Source: CAYVFC01 sp964450715
GTDB taxonomy: Bacteria; Myxococcota_A; Polyangia; Polyangiales; JAFGIB01
Direction of reading: 5' to 3'
NCBI GenBank assembly: GCA_964450715.1
Contig: CAYVFC010000145.1
Coordinates: 1-19,645, forward strand
DNA: 19,645 bases
The position numbers and the translations under genes were made by a program. The notes below the pieces were generated by a model, which did not search any database, was not told the origin of the DNA, and saw only the letters and a program-made list of their open reading frames with translations. Positions 1 to 7,671 of the stretch are shown one piece after another; the first letter of the stretch is position 1; each line of letters begins with the position of its first letter.

Positions 1-53
1 AAAAGGTGATCGGCTTGGCCCGGAAGAAGTGATCGGCTTCAGCGGAATACGCA
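1..53. mobile_element. Terminus of an IS21-like insertion sequence (partial)
   Basis: The first 53 bases look like the end of an insertion sequence. Read on the minus strand, the element would begin TGCGTATTCCGCTGAAGCC, with the TG terminus typical of many IS ends. It contains two direct copies of GTGATCGGCTT (6-16 and 29-39, period 23). Multiple short direct repeats at the ends are characteristic of IS21-family elements. Immediately inside the window from this end, the reading frame of a REP-type transposase is interrupted after a stretch reading SDGVSL, which supports a true insertion junction at 53/54. The body of the element, with its istA/istB genes, lies outside the window, so the family assignment rests only on the terminal sequence. 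Confidence 0.5.
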
Positions 54-608
54 CAACGACACGCCGTCCGACATGAACTGCCGGTAAGCCCTTACCGCTC
101 TCCCCCGCACCCGGCCAAACTGCAGCAGGACCTGTTCCGTATCCTGCCAGGGCGCCTCTCGCTTTCCCACTGGGACCGCATGCCCTTACCAGGGATAGCT
201 GTCCAGAGACCGCGCCGTGCGTACCAGCCCCGCCCGTAACGGGTTCAGGTGTACGTACCGCAACAGCTCCAGCAGGTACTTGTCTTTATCTACCATGATG
301 GACTTGAAGCGATCCTGGTACAAATGGCCACTCCGCTGGTAGCGCCGATTGAATGCTCCCGCGTACCCGGTCTGCAGCCGCCGCATGAACCTCGACAGCC
401 CCTCCGGCCCCGAGCGTACCAGCAGGTGAAAATGGTTCGGCATCAAGCTCCAGGCGTATATCGCCGTCCCGGTTTCCGGCGCCAGCTTTGCCAGTCGATC
501 GACGAAGTCCTCGAGATCCGCGTCGGACCGAAAGATATCCCGCTTCTCGATCCCACGCGCCATCACGTGTTGCAGAACGCCTTCAGCGTCCAGTCGCGGT
601 CCTCTAGG
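54..608 (-). pseudogene. REP-associated tyrosine transposase (Y1/RAYT family), disrupted
   Basis: This is a single-strand Y1-type transposase of the IS200-like/RAYT group, which moves or tends palindromic REP repeats. The readable protein starts at Pro2 of MPRGPRLDAEGVLQHVMARG; the ATG falls in the N gap. It shows the HUH metal-binding pair in SLMPNHFHLLV (His60, His62). The likely catalytic tyrosine is Tyr119 in LLRYVHLNPLRAGLV. After SLDSYPW an in-frame TAA (186-188) stops translation. The same frame then continues with recognisable family sequence (GHAVPVGKREAPWQDTEQVL, then a stretch ending SDGVSL) down to about base 54, where IS-like sequence begins. The gene is therefore broken by a nonsense change, probably TCA to TAA because family members usually have Ser here, and also by an insertion. 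Its 5' end abuts the assembly gap. It is unlikely to be active in this copy. Confidence 0.85.
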
Positions 609-708
609 NNNNNNNNNNNNNNNNNNNNNNNNNNNNNNNNNNNNNNNNNNNNNNNNNNNNNNNNNNNNNNNNNNNNNNNNNNNNNNNNNNNNNNNNNNNN
701 NNNNNNNN
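609..708. other. Assembly gap of exactly 100 N
   Basis: The run of N is exactly 100 bases, a conventional placeholder length for a scaffold gap of unknown size. The flanks are two halves of a sequence that appears complete at 764-888. By that comparison the real missing sequence may be only 15 bases, equivalent to 819-833. Any reading frame drawn across this gap is artificial. Confidence 0.95.
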
Positions 709-827
709 TTTGCCCATATACAGACTGTCAATAACTTAATTCTTAGCCCCGTCCCCTTTTCCTCACGCGCCATCACGTGTTGCAGAACGCCTTCAGCGTC
801 CAGTCGCGGTCCTCTAGGCATTTCGGC

Positions 828-856
828 AACCTATTTGCCCATATACAGACTGTCAA
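828..856 (-). promoter_or_regulatory. Possible promoter upstream of the transposase start
   Basis: On the minus strand a perfect TTGACA (851-856) is followed 17 bases later by TAGGTT (828-833), a poor -10 match, with the ATG 6 bases further on (819-821). The spacing is right but the -10 is weak and very close to the start codon. The decayed relative near 17160 has lost the TTGACA. This is a weak candidate only. Confidence 0.2.
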
Positions 857-927
857 TAACTTAATTCTTAGCCCCGTCCCCTTTTCCTTTTCCGTTTTCC
901 TGGTAACCCCGCCGACCCGCTGACCGA

Positions 928-1104
928 TTGACCGACGAAATCTTCGCGATCCGCGTCCGACCGAAAGACCTCTCGCTTCTCGATCCCCAGAGCCATCACC
1001 TGCAACGAAACGCCCTCGGCGTCCGGTCGCGGCGCTCTCAGTATGATGATGCTAACCACCCCCAAAAATCCAAACCAAAAATCTTAGTACCTAGCCCCAT
1101 CCCC
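928..1104 (-). pseudogene. Decayed 5' end of a second REP-type transposase
   Basis: Minus-strand translation of 928-1041 gives LRAPRPDAEGVSLQVMALGI and then EKREVFRSDADREDFVGQ. This aligns with the first 38 residues of the transposase to its left and then stops. The start codon position is ATA (1042-1044) instead of ATG. Upstream (1092-1104) lies a GGGGATGGGGCTA motif matching the GGGGACGGGGCTAAG leader of the more complete copy. The fragment is joined downstream directly to the leader of the next copy, so copies are stacked head to tail in one orientation. The rest of the 889-1126 stretch is low-complexity leader sequence with no other gene. Confidence 0.7.
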
Positions 1105-1126
1105 GTTTCTTATCCCTTCCCCTTCG

Positions 1127-1522
1127 TCACCTATCGAACCACATGACCACCCGCACATGGTGCGCATCGCCATGAGCCGTTTTCTGTAGCGCGTCTAGGG
1201 TCTTTCGAAAAATCTCATCTTCTATCGATAGGGCCAGAAGCTCTGAAAGCGTAAACCAAGTATGGGCAGTATAATCCTCGAAATCGTCGTCAGCACAAGC
1301 TCGCGTAATCGGATTGCAGTCTTCCGGGAGCCCGCGCGGAGGGTGCTTCGCAGGGACGTCTGAACGTATTCCCGCGAGAACGGCAAATACCTTGTAGTTA
1401 CGCGCATCGTATATGAGGGGCGAGTAGTACGCTTCCATTCGCGGAAAATCGCCGTCGATTACGTACCATTTGCCTTCATCTTCGTCGAATTGTTCGACGA
1501 ACCAATGGATATCAGTTCCCAT
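1127..1522 (-). CDS. Candidate immunity protein of the Rhs toxin (131 aa)
   Basis: The protein is 131 residues, acidic and rich in aromatic residues, with no signal peptide or membrane segment, so it is probably cytoplasmic. It begins MGTDIHWFVEQFDEDEGKWY. The N-terminal pattern MGxDIHxxVE recurs in small bacterial and phage proteins of unknown function, and I cannot name a family for the rest. Its ATG (1520-1522) lies 6 bases after the TGA of the Rhs gene on the same strand, the usual place for the cognate immunity gene of a polymorphic toxin. Like the toxin tip, it is visibly more AT-rich than the Rhs core, consistent with the two being exchanged as a cassette. The stop (1127-1129) lies directly against mobile-element leader sequence, so the C-terminus could have been altered by that insertion. 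The immunity role is inferred from position, not homology. Confidence 0.75.
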   Translation of the reverse strand: MGTDIHWFVEQFDEDEGKWYVIDGDFPRMEAYYSPLIYDARNYKVFAVLAGIRSDVPAKHPPRGLPEDCNPITRACADDDFEDYTAHTWFTLSELLALSIEDEIFRKTLDALQKTAHGDAHHVRVVMWFDR

Positions 1523-1528
1523 ATTCCA

Positions 1529-4500
1529 TCACTTCAACAATGCAACCAATGTTTCTAGATCATCATCGAGCGTCTTTCCGTCATTCACCACGAGCGCGCC
1601 GACGTCCTCAACTTCCTTTGCTGCACTTCTATTATAGTCCGGAGCGAATAGTATCACGGGTTTCTTCCCCGGATTGAAATCCGGATCATTGATGTACTTA
1701 TTTTTTACCTGACTACGTTTTCCCTTCTTCTGTCGAGTAATCTCGATAATCGCTTGATCGGTTTCGATATCGATTTCGCCCTTCGCACCCACTTCGCGGT
1801 TTGGTCGGTATTTAATGCCGGCGTCGTCAAGTTTCTTTTGAACGGCCTTTTCGAGATCGTCGCCGGACATGTTTCCGCATTTGCCGGCTTTGGCGAGTGC
1901 TAGAGGGTCTGTTTCGACCAACGGATCTCCGACGTATACGCGAAATGCGCGTCCGCCCCTTAGCCCAATCGGATCCTGACTCGCATACTGCCCCGCGTCG
2001 GAGTCGTAGTAGCGGAAGCGGTTGTAGTACAGGCCCGTCTCCGCGTCCTCGTACTGGCCGGGCCAGCGGAAGGGGCAGGCTCCGGCGTCGCCCTCTAGGT
2101 CGCGCAGCTTTCCGAAGGTGTTGATGTTGGCAGACCAGACCGGCTCGCCCGAGTCGTCCAGCATCGAGACCGGGGTGCCCAGGTAGTCGGTGACGATGCT
2201 CTGGTTGCCGGACGGGCCGAGCTTGGCTATGGGGGCGAAGCTCTCGGGTTCGAAGAGCCAGGTGATGGGTGCGTCGGGCGTTCCCCTCTCGGGCGGACCG
2301 CGCTCAAGGTGCCGGCTCAGCTCGGCTTCGCGCTTCTTGATCAGCGGGTCGGCTTGCCAGAGGGGAGCGGTTTCCGGTTCGGCCCGGGGCTGTAGCTCAC
2401 CCTCCACCCACTCGTGCAACGGTACATTGCCGTCCCAGACCCAGCGGGTGGTCTGACCGCGGTAGCTCTTGGAAATGCGGCGGCCCAGGGCGTCGTACTG
2501 GAAAGTAACCTCGGTTCCGTCCGGGCGGGTGACCCTGGAGAGCATGCCCGCGGCGTCCCACTCGTATTGCCACAGCTCACCGTCGGCCGTGCGCTTTTCC
2601 TTGAGGTTGCCCTCGGCGTCATAGGCGTAGCTCGTCACCCGGCCTCTGGGGTCGGTCGACTCCAGTAGCTCGCCCGCACGGCCGTACTTGCGATCTCCAC
2701 GGTCCTCGCGCTTGAACAGATTGCCCACCGCGTCGGGCATACGCCATTCCACCGTGCCGTCCGGGTAGGCGGCGGAGGCCAGGTTGCCCAGGGCGTCGTG
2801 GGTGTAGGTGGTGGGGCCCTTGAGGGCGTCGACCACTCTACGCAGGCGGTCGTTGGGCTCCCACTGGTAACCTACCGCCCGCACCTGCTTTGCACCGCTC
2901 CAGATCTCGTGGGAGACCGGGCGGCCGAGCTTGTCGCGCTGCCAGCGGCTTTGTACGCCTCCGGGCAGGCCGCGGGAGACTTCTAGGCCCAGCAGATCTC
3001 GCTCGAAGGTGGCTTTCCAGAGGGGTTGGGGCTCGGAGCCGTCGCCGGCCGTTCCGCTTCCCTCTGGGAGAGAGCCCTCACCCCCGGACCCGCTCACAGA
3101 GGGAGAGGGGAGAACAGCGCCCTCACCCCCGGACCCGCTCACAGAGGGAGAGGGGAGAACAGCGCCCTCACCCCCGGACCCGCTCACAGAGGGAGAGGGG
3201 AGATGGGCGTCGGGCCCGCTGCCGGTGGAAGAGGGGAGATGGGAGCAGGATACGGAGAGTACGTCGCCCATCGGGTTGCGCTCGATCTGGATGGCGGCGC
3301 CGAGCGAGCTCTGCATGGCGCGGCGCAGGCCGACCGCGTCGTACTCGGTCGCGACCCAGTGTTCGCCCTGGGTCTCCTTGATGATGCGGCCCAGGGCGTC
3401 GCGCTCGAAACCGACCCCGGTCGCGCTGTTGGTGGCCTCGATCAGCTCGCCGTCCGGGCGGTAGGCGTAGCTCTCCTTGGTGCCGTCCGAGTGCTCAACG
3501 CCGATGACGCGGCCGGATTTGTCGTAGCCGTACTTGCTCACCAGTCCACTGGCGCGCTCGACCTCGAGCACCTGGCCGGCGGGATCGCGCCGGTATACCC
3601 GGCGTATGCCGTCGAAGCCCGACTCGGTATCGACCTCGCCGGTGGGGCCGAGCGCGAAGCGGTAGACGTATCCGTGCTCGTTGACGATGCCGGTGAGCTG
3701 TTCCTCGCTGTCATACTCGAAGCGGACGGTCGTGTCGGCTTCGGTGCGCGAGCTGAGCCGGCCCATGCCCCGATAGCCGAAGCGTACGTCGTGGTGCTGG
3801 TCGCGGGCGTGGATGATGTTGTCCTCGCCGTCGTATTCGAGCTCGCGCAGGTTGCCGTCCGGCTCCCGCACGCGGGTGACCCGGCCGAGTAGATCGAAGC
3901 CGCGGCGCTGCTCGTTGCCGTTCGGATCGGTCGCCGCAACCGGGCGGCCCAGGTGGTCGTAGTGCCAGGCGCTGGTGCCGCCGTCGGGAGAGAATAGACC
4001 TGTCAATAGACCGCTGCTGTCGTAACGCACCCCAGTGGCCTGGCCCTGCGCGTCCACGACCGCGCTCAACCGGGCTCCCTGGTAGAGGAACCGGGTGGTG
4101 GCTCCCAGCGGATCGGTGCGCTCCAGCAGCCGGCTCTGCTCGTCGTAGTGCCACTTCCACACGCCTCCCAGGGCGTCGGTCGCTTCGAGTGGCCGGTCCG
4201 CACCCGGCTTCCCGGGCTCACCGTAGGTCAATAACAGCCGCGCGCCATCGGGAGACGTCGCCTCGGTCAGGTTACCTCGCTCGTCATAGGCGAAAACGGT
4301 CAGGTTACCTATCTCGTCGGTCTCCTTGAGCTTCTGGTTGTACTCGTCGTACTCGGTGAGCGTGACCGCTCCCAGCGGGTCCTCGGTCTCGACCACCAGC
4401 CCGTTCTCGTGGCGGTAGCGGGTGGTATGGCCGAGCGAGTTGGTGACCCAGGTCTGGCCCGAGGCGACGTCGTAGCGGAGCCGGTGGTCGTAGATGCCGC

Positions 4501-5932
4501 CGTCGCCCCAGGTGTGGATACAGCGGGCTTTCTCGTCGGAGCCGTCGTACTCGAAGTAAAAGGAAAGCCCGTTGCGGTCGGTCTCCTTGATGAGCAGGTG
4601 GTGGTCGTAGGCGTAGCGCGCGGGCTGACCCAGGGCATCCAGCACCTGCACCAGGTCGCCTCGCTCATCATAGCCGTACTGCACGACCACGAAGCGCTTG
4701 TTCTGCTCGTCGGGGTGTGGGGCGCTGAGAGCGGTGATGCGGCCGGCGTGATCGTAGGTGAGTTGGATGCTCCGGCCCGCTGTATCGGTGATCTCGGTCA
4801 ACCGCCCGCGGGCATCGTAGCCGAATCCGATGCGGTCGCGGACCGGGTTGGTGATCTCGACCAGCGCCTGCTCGTTGTTCTCGCGGCCGACCTCGCCAAA
4901 GCGGTAGGTGAGCCAGTCCATGGTGCGCAGGCAGTAGCTGCCGCCGAGCTCGCTCGGGTCGCGCAGGAGCGTCAGCCGCTCGGTGCGATCGAAGTGCTCC
5001 TGCCCGGGAGCGAGCGGCGGAAAGAAGACGGTACGGCCCTCCTCGTTTCGGTACAGGACCACGTGGTCCTCTATATATAGAGAGCGCTGGTATTCGTGGT
5101 GCCAGCCAAAGCCGAGGTCCCCCGCATAGGTCGAGGTGCTCGACCAGGACCTCTTCCAGACAAAGGGAAGGGGCCCTGGCAGCTCCAGATCGGTCTTGTC
5201 GGTGAAGACCCGGCCGGTAGCCACGTCCACCGGGTGGCCGGTCACCGTGCAGACGGCGTTGTGCACGCGCTGCCGGCCCCTGTCGCCGAGCTTGAGCTTG
5301 TCGGCGACCTTATCCCCCGCGTCGTGCGCCTTTTTGGAGATCTTGCGCATCGCCTTGCCGAACTTGCCCGCACCGCGCTGCGCCTTGCGCACCATCTTGC
5401 CGAGCCCACCCAACAGCTTCATCGCCCCGGCGGTGGCCGCGGCGGCAAAGGCGGTGATGGTGGGGGGGCCGCCGATCATCACCGGTGGGCCCATGGGGAT
5501 GCAGAGCACGGTGCTCACCGGCAGAAACAGCGACTTGCCGGGCTGGCCCTTGGGCCGGGGCGGCGAGGGCATGCCCACGCTCTGGCAGGTCAGCACCTGT
5601 AGCCCCAGGAAGCTCTGCGCGTCGCCGTCCACCACCACGGTGGCGCTTCCCATGAAGATCTCCCCCTCGTTGCCCGGAGGCGGCGGGCCGAATGGCCCGC
5701 CCAGGGGCAGGTGCGGGGGCAGGGGAACGCAGGCCGTGCCGCCCAAGCCGCGCGGCATGCCGTTGATGTAGACCGTGGCCCCGATCACGGGCGCGTAGTC
5801 AAAGGGGTCCATCACCATGCCCACGAAGGGGTTGGGCAGCGGTGTGGGGATGGGCCCGGCCGGGCTGGGGATCATGATGATGTGGATGTCGACCCCGACC
5901 ACCGGGTCCATGTGCTTGGCGGCGATGGTCAC
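1529..5932 (-). CDS. PAAR-like/Rhs polymorphic toxin with C-terminal putative PD-(D/E)xK nuclease (1467 aa)
   Basis: A large secreted effector. Residues ~15-165 form a PAAR-like (DUF4150-type) domain rich in Pro/Gly, which would sit on a type VI-like spike. A Lys-rich linker follows (~170-220). A DUF6531-like segment starts at HPVDVATGRVF (~233), then many YD/Rhs repeats of the type YDxxGRL form the cage. The core ends with the Rhs-associated motif around YYNRFRYYDSDAGQY and QDPIGLRGG, then DPLALA, where self-cleavage is expected near residue 1346. The last ~121 residues are the toxin. GEIDIETDQAIIEIT resembles a PD-(D/E)xK nuclease core (Asp1388, Glu1397), but Thr1399 stands where Lys is usual. 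The start is GTG (5930-5932), overlapping the TPR gene stop by 4 bases (GTGA), so the two are translationally coupled. Residues ~912-953 contain three in-frame copies of LPSPSVSGSGGEGAV-type sequence from a DNA repeat. The delivery route is inferred; no secretion apparatus genes are in the window. Confidence 0.93.
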   Translation of the reverse strand: MTIAAKHMDPVVGVDIHIIMIPSPAGPIPTPLPNPFVGMVMDPFDYAPVIGATVYINGMPRGLGGTACVPLPPHLPLGGPFGPPPPGNEGEIFMGSATVVVDGDAQSFLGLQVLTCQSVGMPSPPRPKGQPGKSLFLPVSTVLCIPMGPPVMIGGPPTITAFAAAATAGAMKLLGGLGKMVRKAQRGAGKFGKAMRKISKKAHDAGDKVADKLKLGDRGRQRVHNAVCTVTGHPVDVATGRVFTDKTDLELPGPLPFVWKRSWSSTSTYAGDLGFGWHHEYQRSLYIEDHVVLYRNEEGRTVFFPPLAPGQEHFDRTERLTLLRDPSELGGSYCLRTMDWLTYRFGEVGRENNEQALVEITNPVRDRIGFGYDARGRLTEITDTAGRSIQLTYDHAGRITALSAPHPDEQNKRFVVVQYGYDERGDLVQVLDALGQPARYAYDHHLLIKETDRNGLSFYFEYDGSDEKARCIHTWGDGGIYDHRLRYDVASGQTWVTNSLGHTTRYRHENGLVVETEDPLGAVTLTEYDEYNQKLKETDEIGNLTVFAYDERGNLTEATSPDGARLLLTYGEPGKPGADRPLEATDALGGVWKWHYDEQSRLLERTDPLGATTRFLYQGARLSAVVDAQGQATGVRYDSSGLLTGLFSPDGGTSAWHYDHLGRPVAATDPNGNEQRRGFDLLGRVTRVREPDGNLRELEYDGEDNIIHARDQHHDVRFGYRGMGRLSSRTEADTTVRFEYDSEEQLTGIVNEHGYVYRFALGPTGEVDTESGFDGIRRVYRRDPAGQVLEVERASGLVSKYGYDKSGRVIGVEHSDGTKESYAYRPDGELIEATNSATGVGFERDALGRIIKETQGEHWVATEYDAVGLRRAMQSSLGAAIQIERNPMGDVLSVSCSHLPSSTGSGPDAHLPSPSVSGSGGEGAVLPSPSVSGSGGEGAVLPSPSVSGSGGEGSLPEGSGTAGDGSEPQPLWKATFERDLLGLEVSRGLPGGVQSRWQRDKLGRPVSHEIWSGAKQVRAVGYQWEPNDRLRRVVDALKGPTTYTHDALGNLASAAYPDGTVEWRMPDAVGNLFKREDRGDRKYGRAGELLESTDPRGRVTSYAYDAEGNLKEKRTADGELWQYEWDAAGMLSRVTRPDGTEVTFQYDALGRRISKSYRGQTTRWVWDGNVPLHEWVEGELQPRAEPETAPLWQADPLIKKREAELSRHLERGPPERGTPDAPITWLFEPESFAPIAKLGPSGNQSIVTDYLGTPVSMLDDSGEPVWSANINTFGKLRDLEGDAGACPFRWPGQYEDAETGLYYNRFRYYDSDAGQYASQDPIGLRGGRAFRVYVGDPLVETDPLALAKAGKCGNMSGDDLEKAVQKKLDDAGIKYRPNREVGAKGEIDIETDQAIIEITRQKKGKRSQVKNKYINDPDFNPGKKPVILFAPDYNRSAAKEVEDVGALVVNDGKTLDDDLETLVALLK
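3075..3200. repeat. Three tandem 45-bp repeats inside the Rhs gene
   Basis: The units start at 3075, 3120 and 3165, each beginning CCCTCACCCCCGGACCCGC. The first two are full-length and identical; the third loses its last bases after 3200, and a more degenerate partial copy follows to about 3243. The sequence resembles widespread intergenic repeats of the CCCTCTCCC...GGGAGAGGG type. The period is a multiple of three, so the Rhs frame is kept and the repeat adds about 40 Ser/Gly/Pro-rich residues. Confidence 0.9.
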
Positions 5933-7332
5933 GACGCGCCGCCTTTCGCGCCGCCTTTCGCGCCGCCGTCCCCGGACGCGCCCGAACCAGCACCCGACCC
6001 GGACCCGCCCGCAGCCGCGCTCGAGGGGTCAGGGGGACGCCACTCCTTGGTATGGGCGACGAGCGCTATCTCCTGCTCCATCCGCGGTGCGAGCGCCTTG
6101 CGGGGGCCGCTCTGGCAGAGCCGCATCAGCCCCAGGCCGAGATAGGGGAAGCTCGAGGTCTGCCGCGTCTCCTCGTCCATCTCGCGCGCCACCTGAAGCC
6201 CCGGCAGCCCCGCCTCCCAGGCCTTGTCCGGCTGGCCGCCCTGCTCGTAACTGAACGACGCCAGCCGGTGGCAATCGAGCACGGCGCGCTGGTCACCCAG
6301 CTCCGCGGCCATGGGCGCGGTCTGCTCGTACAGCTCGGCCGCCATGATCCAGGCCTTGCCCGCGATCAGCGCCGAGCCGCGCCCCAGGCGCGACTGCATG
6401 CGAAGTACCTTGCAGCTCTTTTTCGCCTCTTCGGCGCCCTCATCCTCGCCCTCGGCCGCGTTCGCCTCCGCCGCCACGTAGCGCGCGATGGCCTCCTCGA
6501 AGCGCCCCGCTCCCGCCAGCGCCCCGCCCAGCGCCAGTTGTACCGGCACCGCCAGGTGAAACCACCCCTGCGCCGCTGCGATGGGCAGCATCCGCTCTCC
6601 CAGGGATAGCGCCTGCGCCAGATCCTGCTTGCCCAGCGCATTGCCCATCTTGACGAACAGGTCTCGGTACTGGCCCCCCGGCGTATCCAGATTGCCCGCC
6701 GCCTGGCTCAGCTCCTGCAGCGCCGACGGCATATCGAGTACGGCCTCGGTCGCCCGTACCCGTTTGGGGTCGCTCTCGCAAAGCGCCCGGTAGCCGGGTC
6801 GGGTCGCGTCGTCGAGCACGAGCGCCCGCTGCCCGGCCGGCGCCTCGATAGCCCAGCGGTGAAGCCAGAGCTGATAGGCGTCCGGATCGGCCACCGCCTC
6901 GGGCCGGAGCACCAGCACCAGATGGCGCACATCGGGCCCCAGGTGCTCCCGGAAAGAGGCGCAGGTACGTACCCAGAAGGCGATGTCGCCCTCCTTTTCC
7001 TTGACCCGGGGCGGCTGCCAGCTCGTATCGACCCCGTCCGCTTCCAGCTCCTGCTGACCCTCCCGAAAAGCCGTCACCAACGCCTGCCGCAGCGCAAAGC
7101 CGTGCCCGACCGCGTCCAGGAAGGGCGTCTCGAAGCTCAGGAACACGTCCGGGTGCTCCCCGGCCTGCTCGTCCTGCTCCGCGGCCAGAAAGGCCTCGGC
7201 CATGCGCGCCTCATCCGGCCGGAGCAGCCAGCACAACACCCGCGCCCGCTCGTCCCCGGCGAACTCGCCCCACTGCTCGGAGAGCGTCTCCAGACGGTCG
7301 GCGATGGGGTTCTTACCGGGCGTTACGGTCAC
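5929..7332 (-). CDS. TPR-like protein, probable adaptor/chaperone for the Rhs effector (467 aa)
   Basis: A soluble 467-residue protein with no signal peptide. The N-terminal ~200 residues are an unrecognised alpha/beta region (WLLRPDEARMAEAFLAAEQD near 36-55; HLVLVLRPEAVADPDAYQLW near 137-156). Residues ~205-420 are helical and TPR-like, for example ALGGALAGAGRFEEAIARYV (267-286) and RLASFSYEQGGQPDKAWEAG (356-375). The C-terminus is a Gly/Ala/Lys tail (GGAKGGAKGGAS) encoded by a short 12-bp tandem repeat. The start is GTG at 7330-7332 with no strong Shine-Dalgarno sequence, and the stop overlaps the Rhs GTG start. TPR proteins directly upstream of PAAR/Rhs genes are known companions that load or fold effectors. 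Here that role is inferred from the coupling and the fold. It is the first gene of the minus-strand unit. Confidence 0.82.
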   Translation of the reverse strand: MTVTPGKNPIADRLETLSEQWGEFAGDERARVLCWLLRPDEARMAEAFLAAEQDEQAGEHPDVFLSFETPFLDAVGHGFALRQALVTAFREGQQELEADGVDTSWQPPRVKEKEGDIAFWVRTCASFREHLGPDVRHLVLVLRPEAVADPDAYQLWLHRWAIEAPAGQRALVLDDATRPGYRALCESDPKRVRATEAVLDMPSALQELSQAAGNLDTPGGQYRDLFVKMGNALGKQDLAQALSLGERMLPIAAAQGWFHLAVPVQLALGGALAGAGRFEEAIARYVAAEANAAEGEDEGAEEAKKSCKVLRMQSRLGRGSALIAGKAWIMAAELYEQTAPMAAELGDQRAVLDCHRLASFSYEQGGQPDKAWEAGLPGLQVAREMDEETRQTSSFPYLGLGLMRLCQSGPRKALAPRMEQEIALVAHTKEWRPPDPSSAAAGGSGSGAGSGASGDGGAKGGAKGGAS

Positions 7333-7671
7333 GGGTCACCGGTCACGTCGTCATGGGGGTCGCGCACACGGGTCACGGGCCTCGGTTCACGGGCTACCGA
7401 TCACGAGCCACCGCCCGCGAGTCGACTCCCCCGGGGAAATGGCGGTGCGAGCAATGTCTTACCCTCATCGACCTCGCCGCGGCAAGGGGATCGACCGCGG
7501 CCGTGCCGGACTGCACCCAAAGCAGCAATTCGTACGCTAACCGTCCGTGAAGCCTCTGAAACACTTCTCTGGAACCCTCCCCGCTCTCGGCCGCGCCTGC
7601 CGCCCGATGCTCCATTGCATCGCCGTTGGCCGCTGCCGGCACCGCTCCTGCAACCGAGCGAATTGGAGATC
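7324..7671. other. Divergent intergenic region with GTCAC-rich degenerate repeats
   Basis: This ~340-bp region separates the minus-strand Rhs unit from the plus-strand toxin unit and must hold promoters for both, but I cannot point to convincing -35/-10 pairs. Its left part (about 7324-7410) is a run of short degenerate repeats on the theme (A/C)CGG(G)TCAC, seen at about 7325, 7331, 7340, 7369, 7384 and 7398. The right part has no feature I recognise until the GGAG ribosome binding site at 7665-7668. The plus-strand frame is open far upstream, but that extension lies antisense to the TPR gene and has no coding character. Confidence 0.5.

Larger units (their letters stand above)
554..888 (-). 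repeat. 125-bp tandem duplication at the transposase 5' end, interrupted by the gap
   Basis: Bases 554-608 are identical to 764-818, and bases 709-763 are identical to 834-888. If the gap replaces the 15 bases seen at 819-833, the arrangement is two tandem copies of a 125-bp unit. The unit holds the transposase start (ATG at 819-821, first 19 codons) and its upstream leader, which contains the GGGGACGGGGCTAAG motif. The second copy diverges from the transposase after MAR and re-enters the leader, so only the copy left of the gap leads into the full gene. It could be a genuine duplication or an assembly artefact. Confidence 0.75.

Noticed and set aside
249..734. 161-aa plus-strand frame and the 211-aa minus-strand frame spanning the N gap
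   Set aside because: Both cross 100 undetermined bases. The minus-strand one fuses two copies of the transposase N-terminus and the plus-strand one is antisense.
868..1065. 65-aa minus-strand frame as an intact small gene
   Set aside because: Its middle is a transposase 5' remnant with the true start position mutated to ATA. The apparent Met and the Lys/Arg-rich tail come from flanking leader repeats.
3026..3892. 288-aa plus-strand frame opposite the Rhs gene
   Set aside because: It is the reverse shadow of a strongly supported Rhs coding region, and its start falls in the 45-bp repeat area with no family similarity.
6859..7671. Long plus-strand extension of the OmpA/PG-binding reading frame
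   Set aside because: It lies mostly antisense to the TPR gene, has Arg/Pro/His-rich composition typical of GC-rich shadow frames, and a clear ribosome binding site marks the ATG at 7672.
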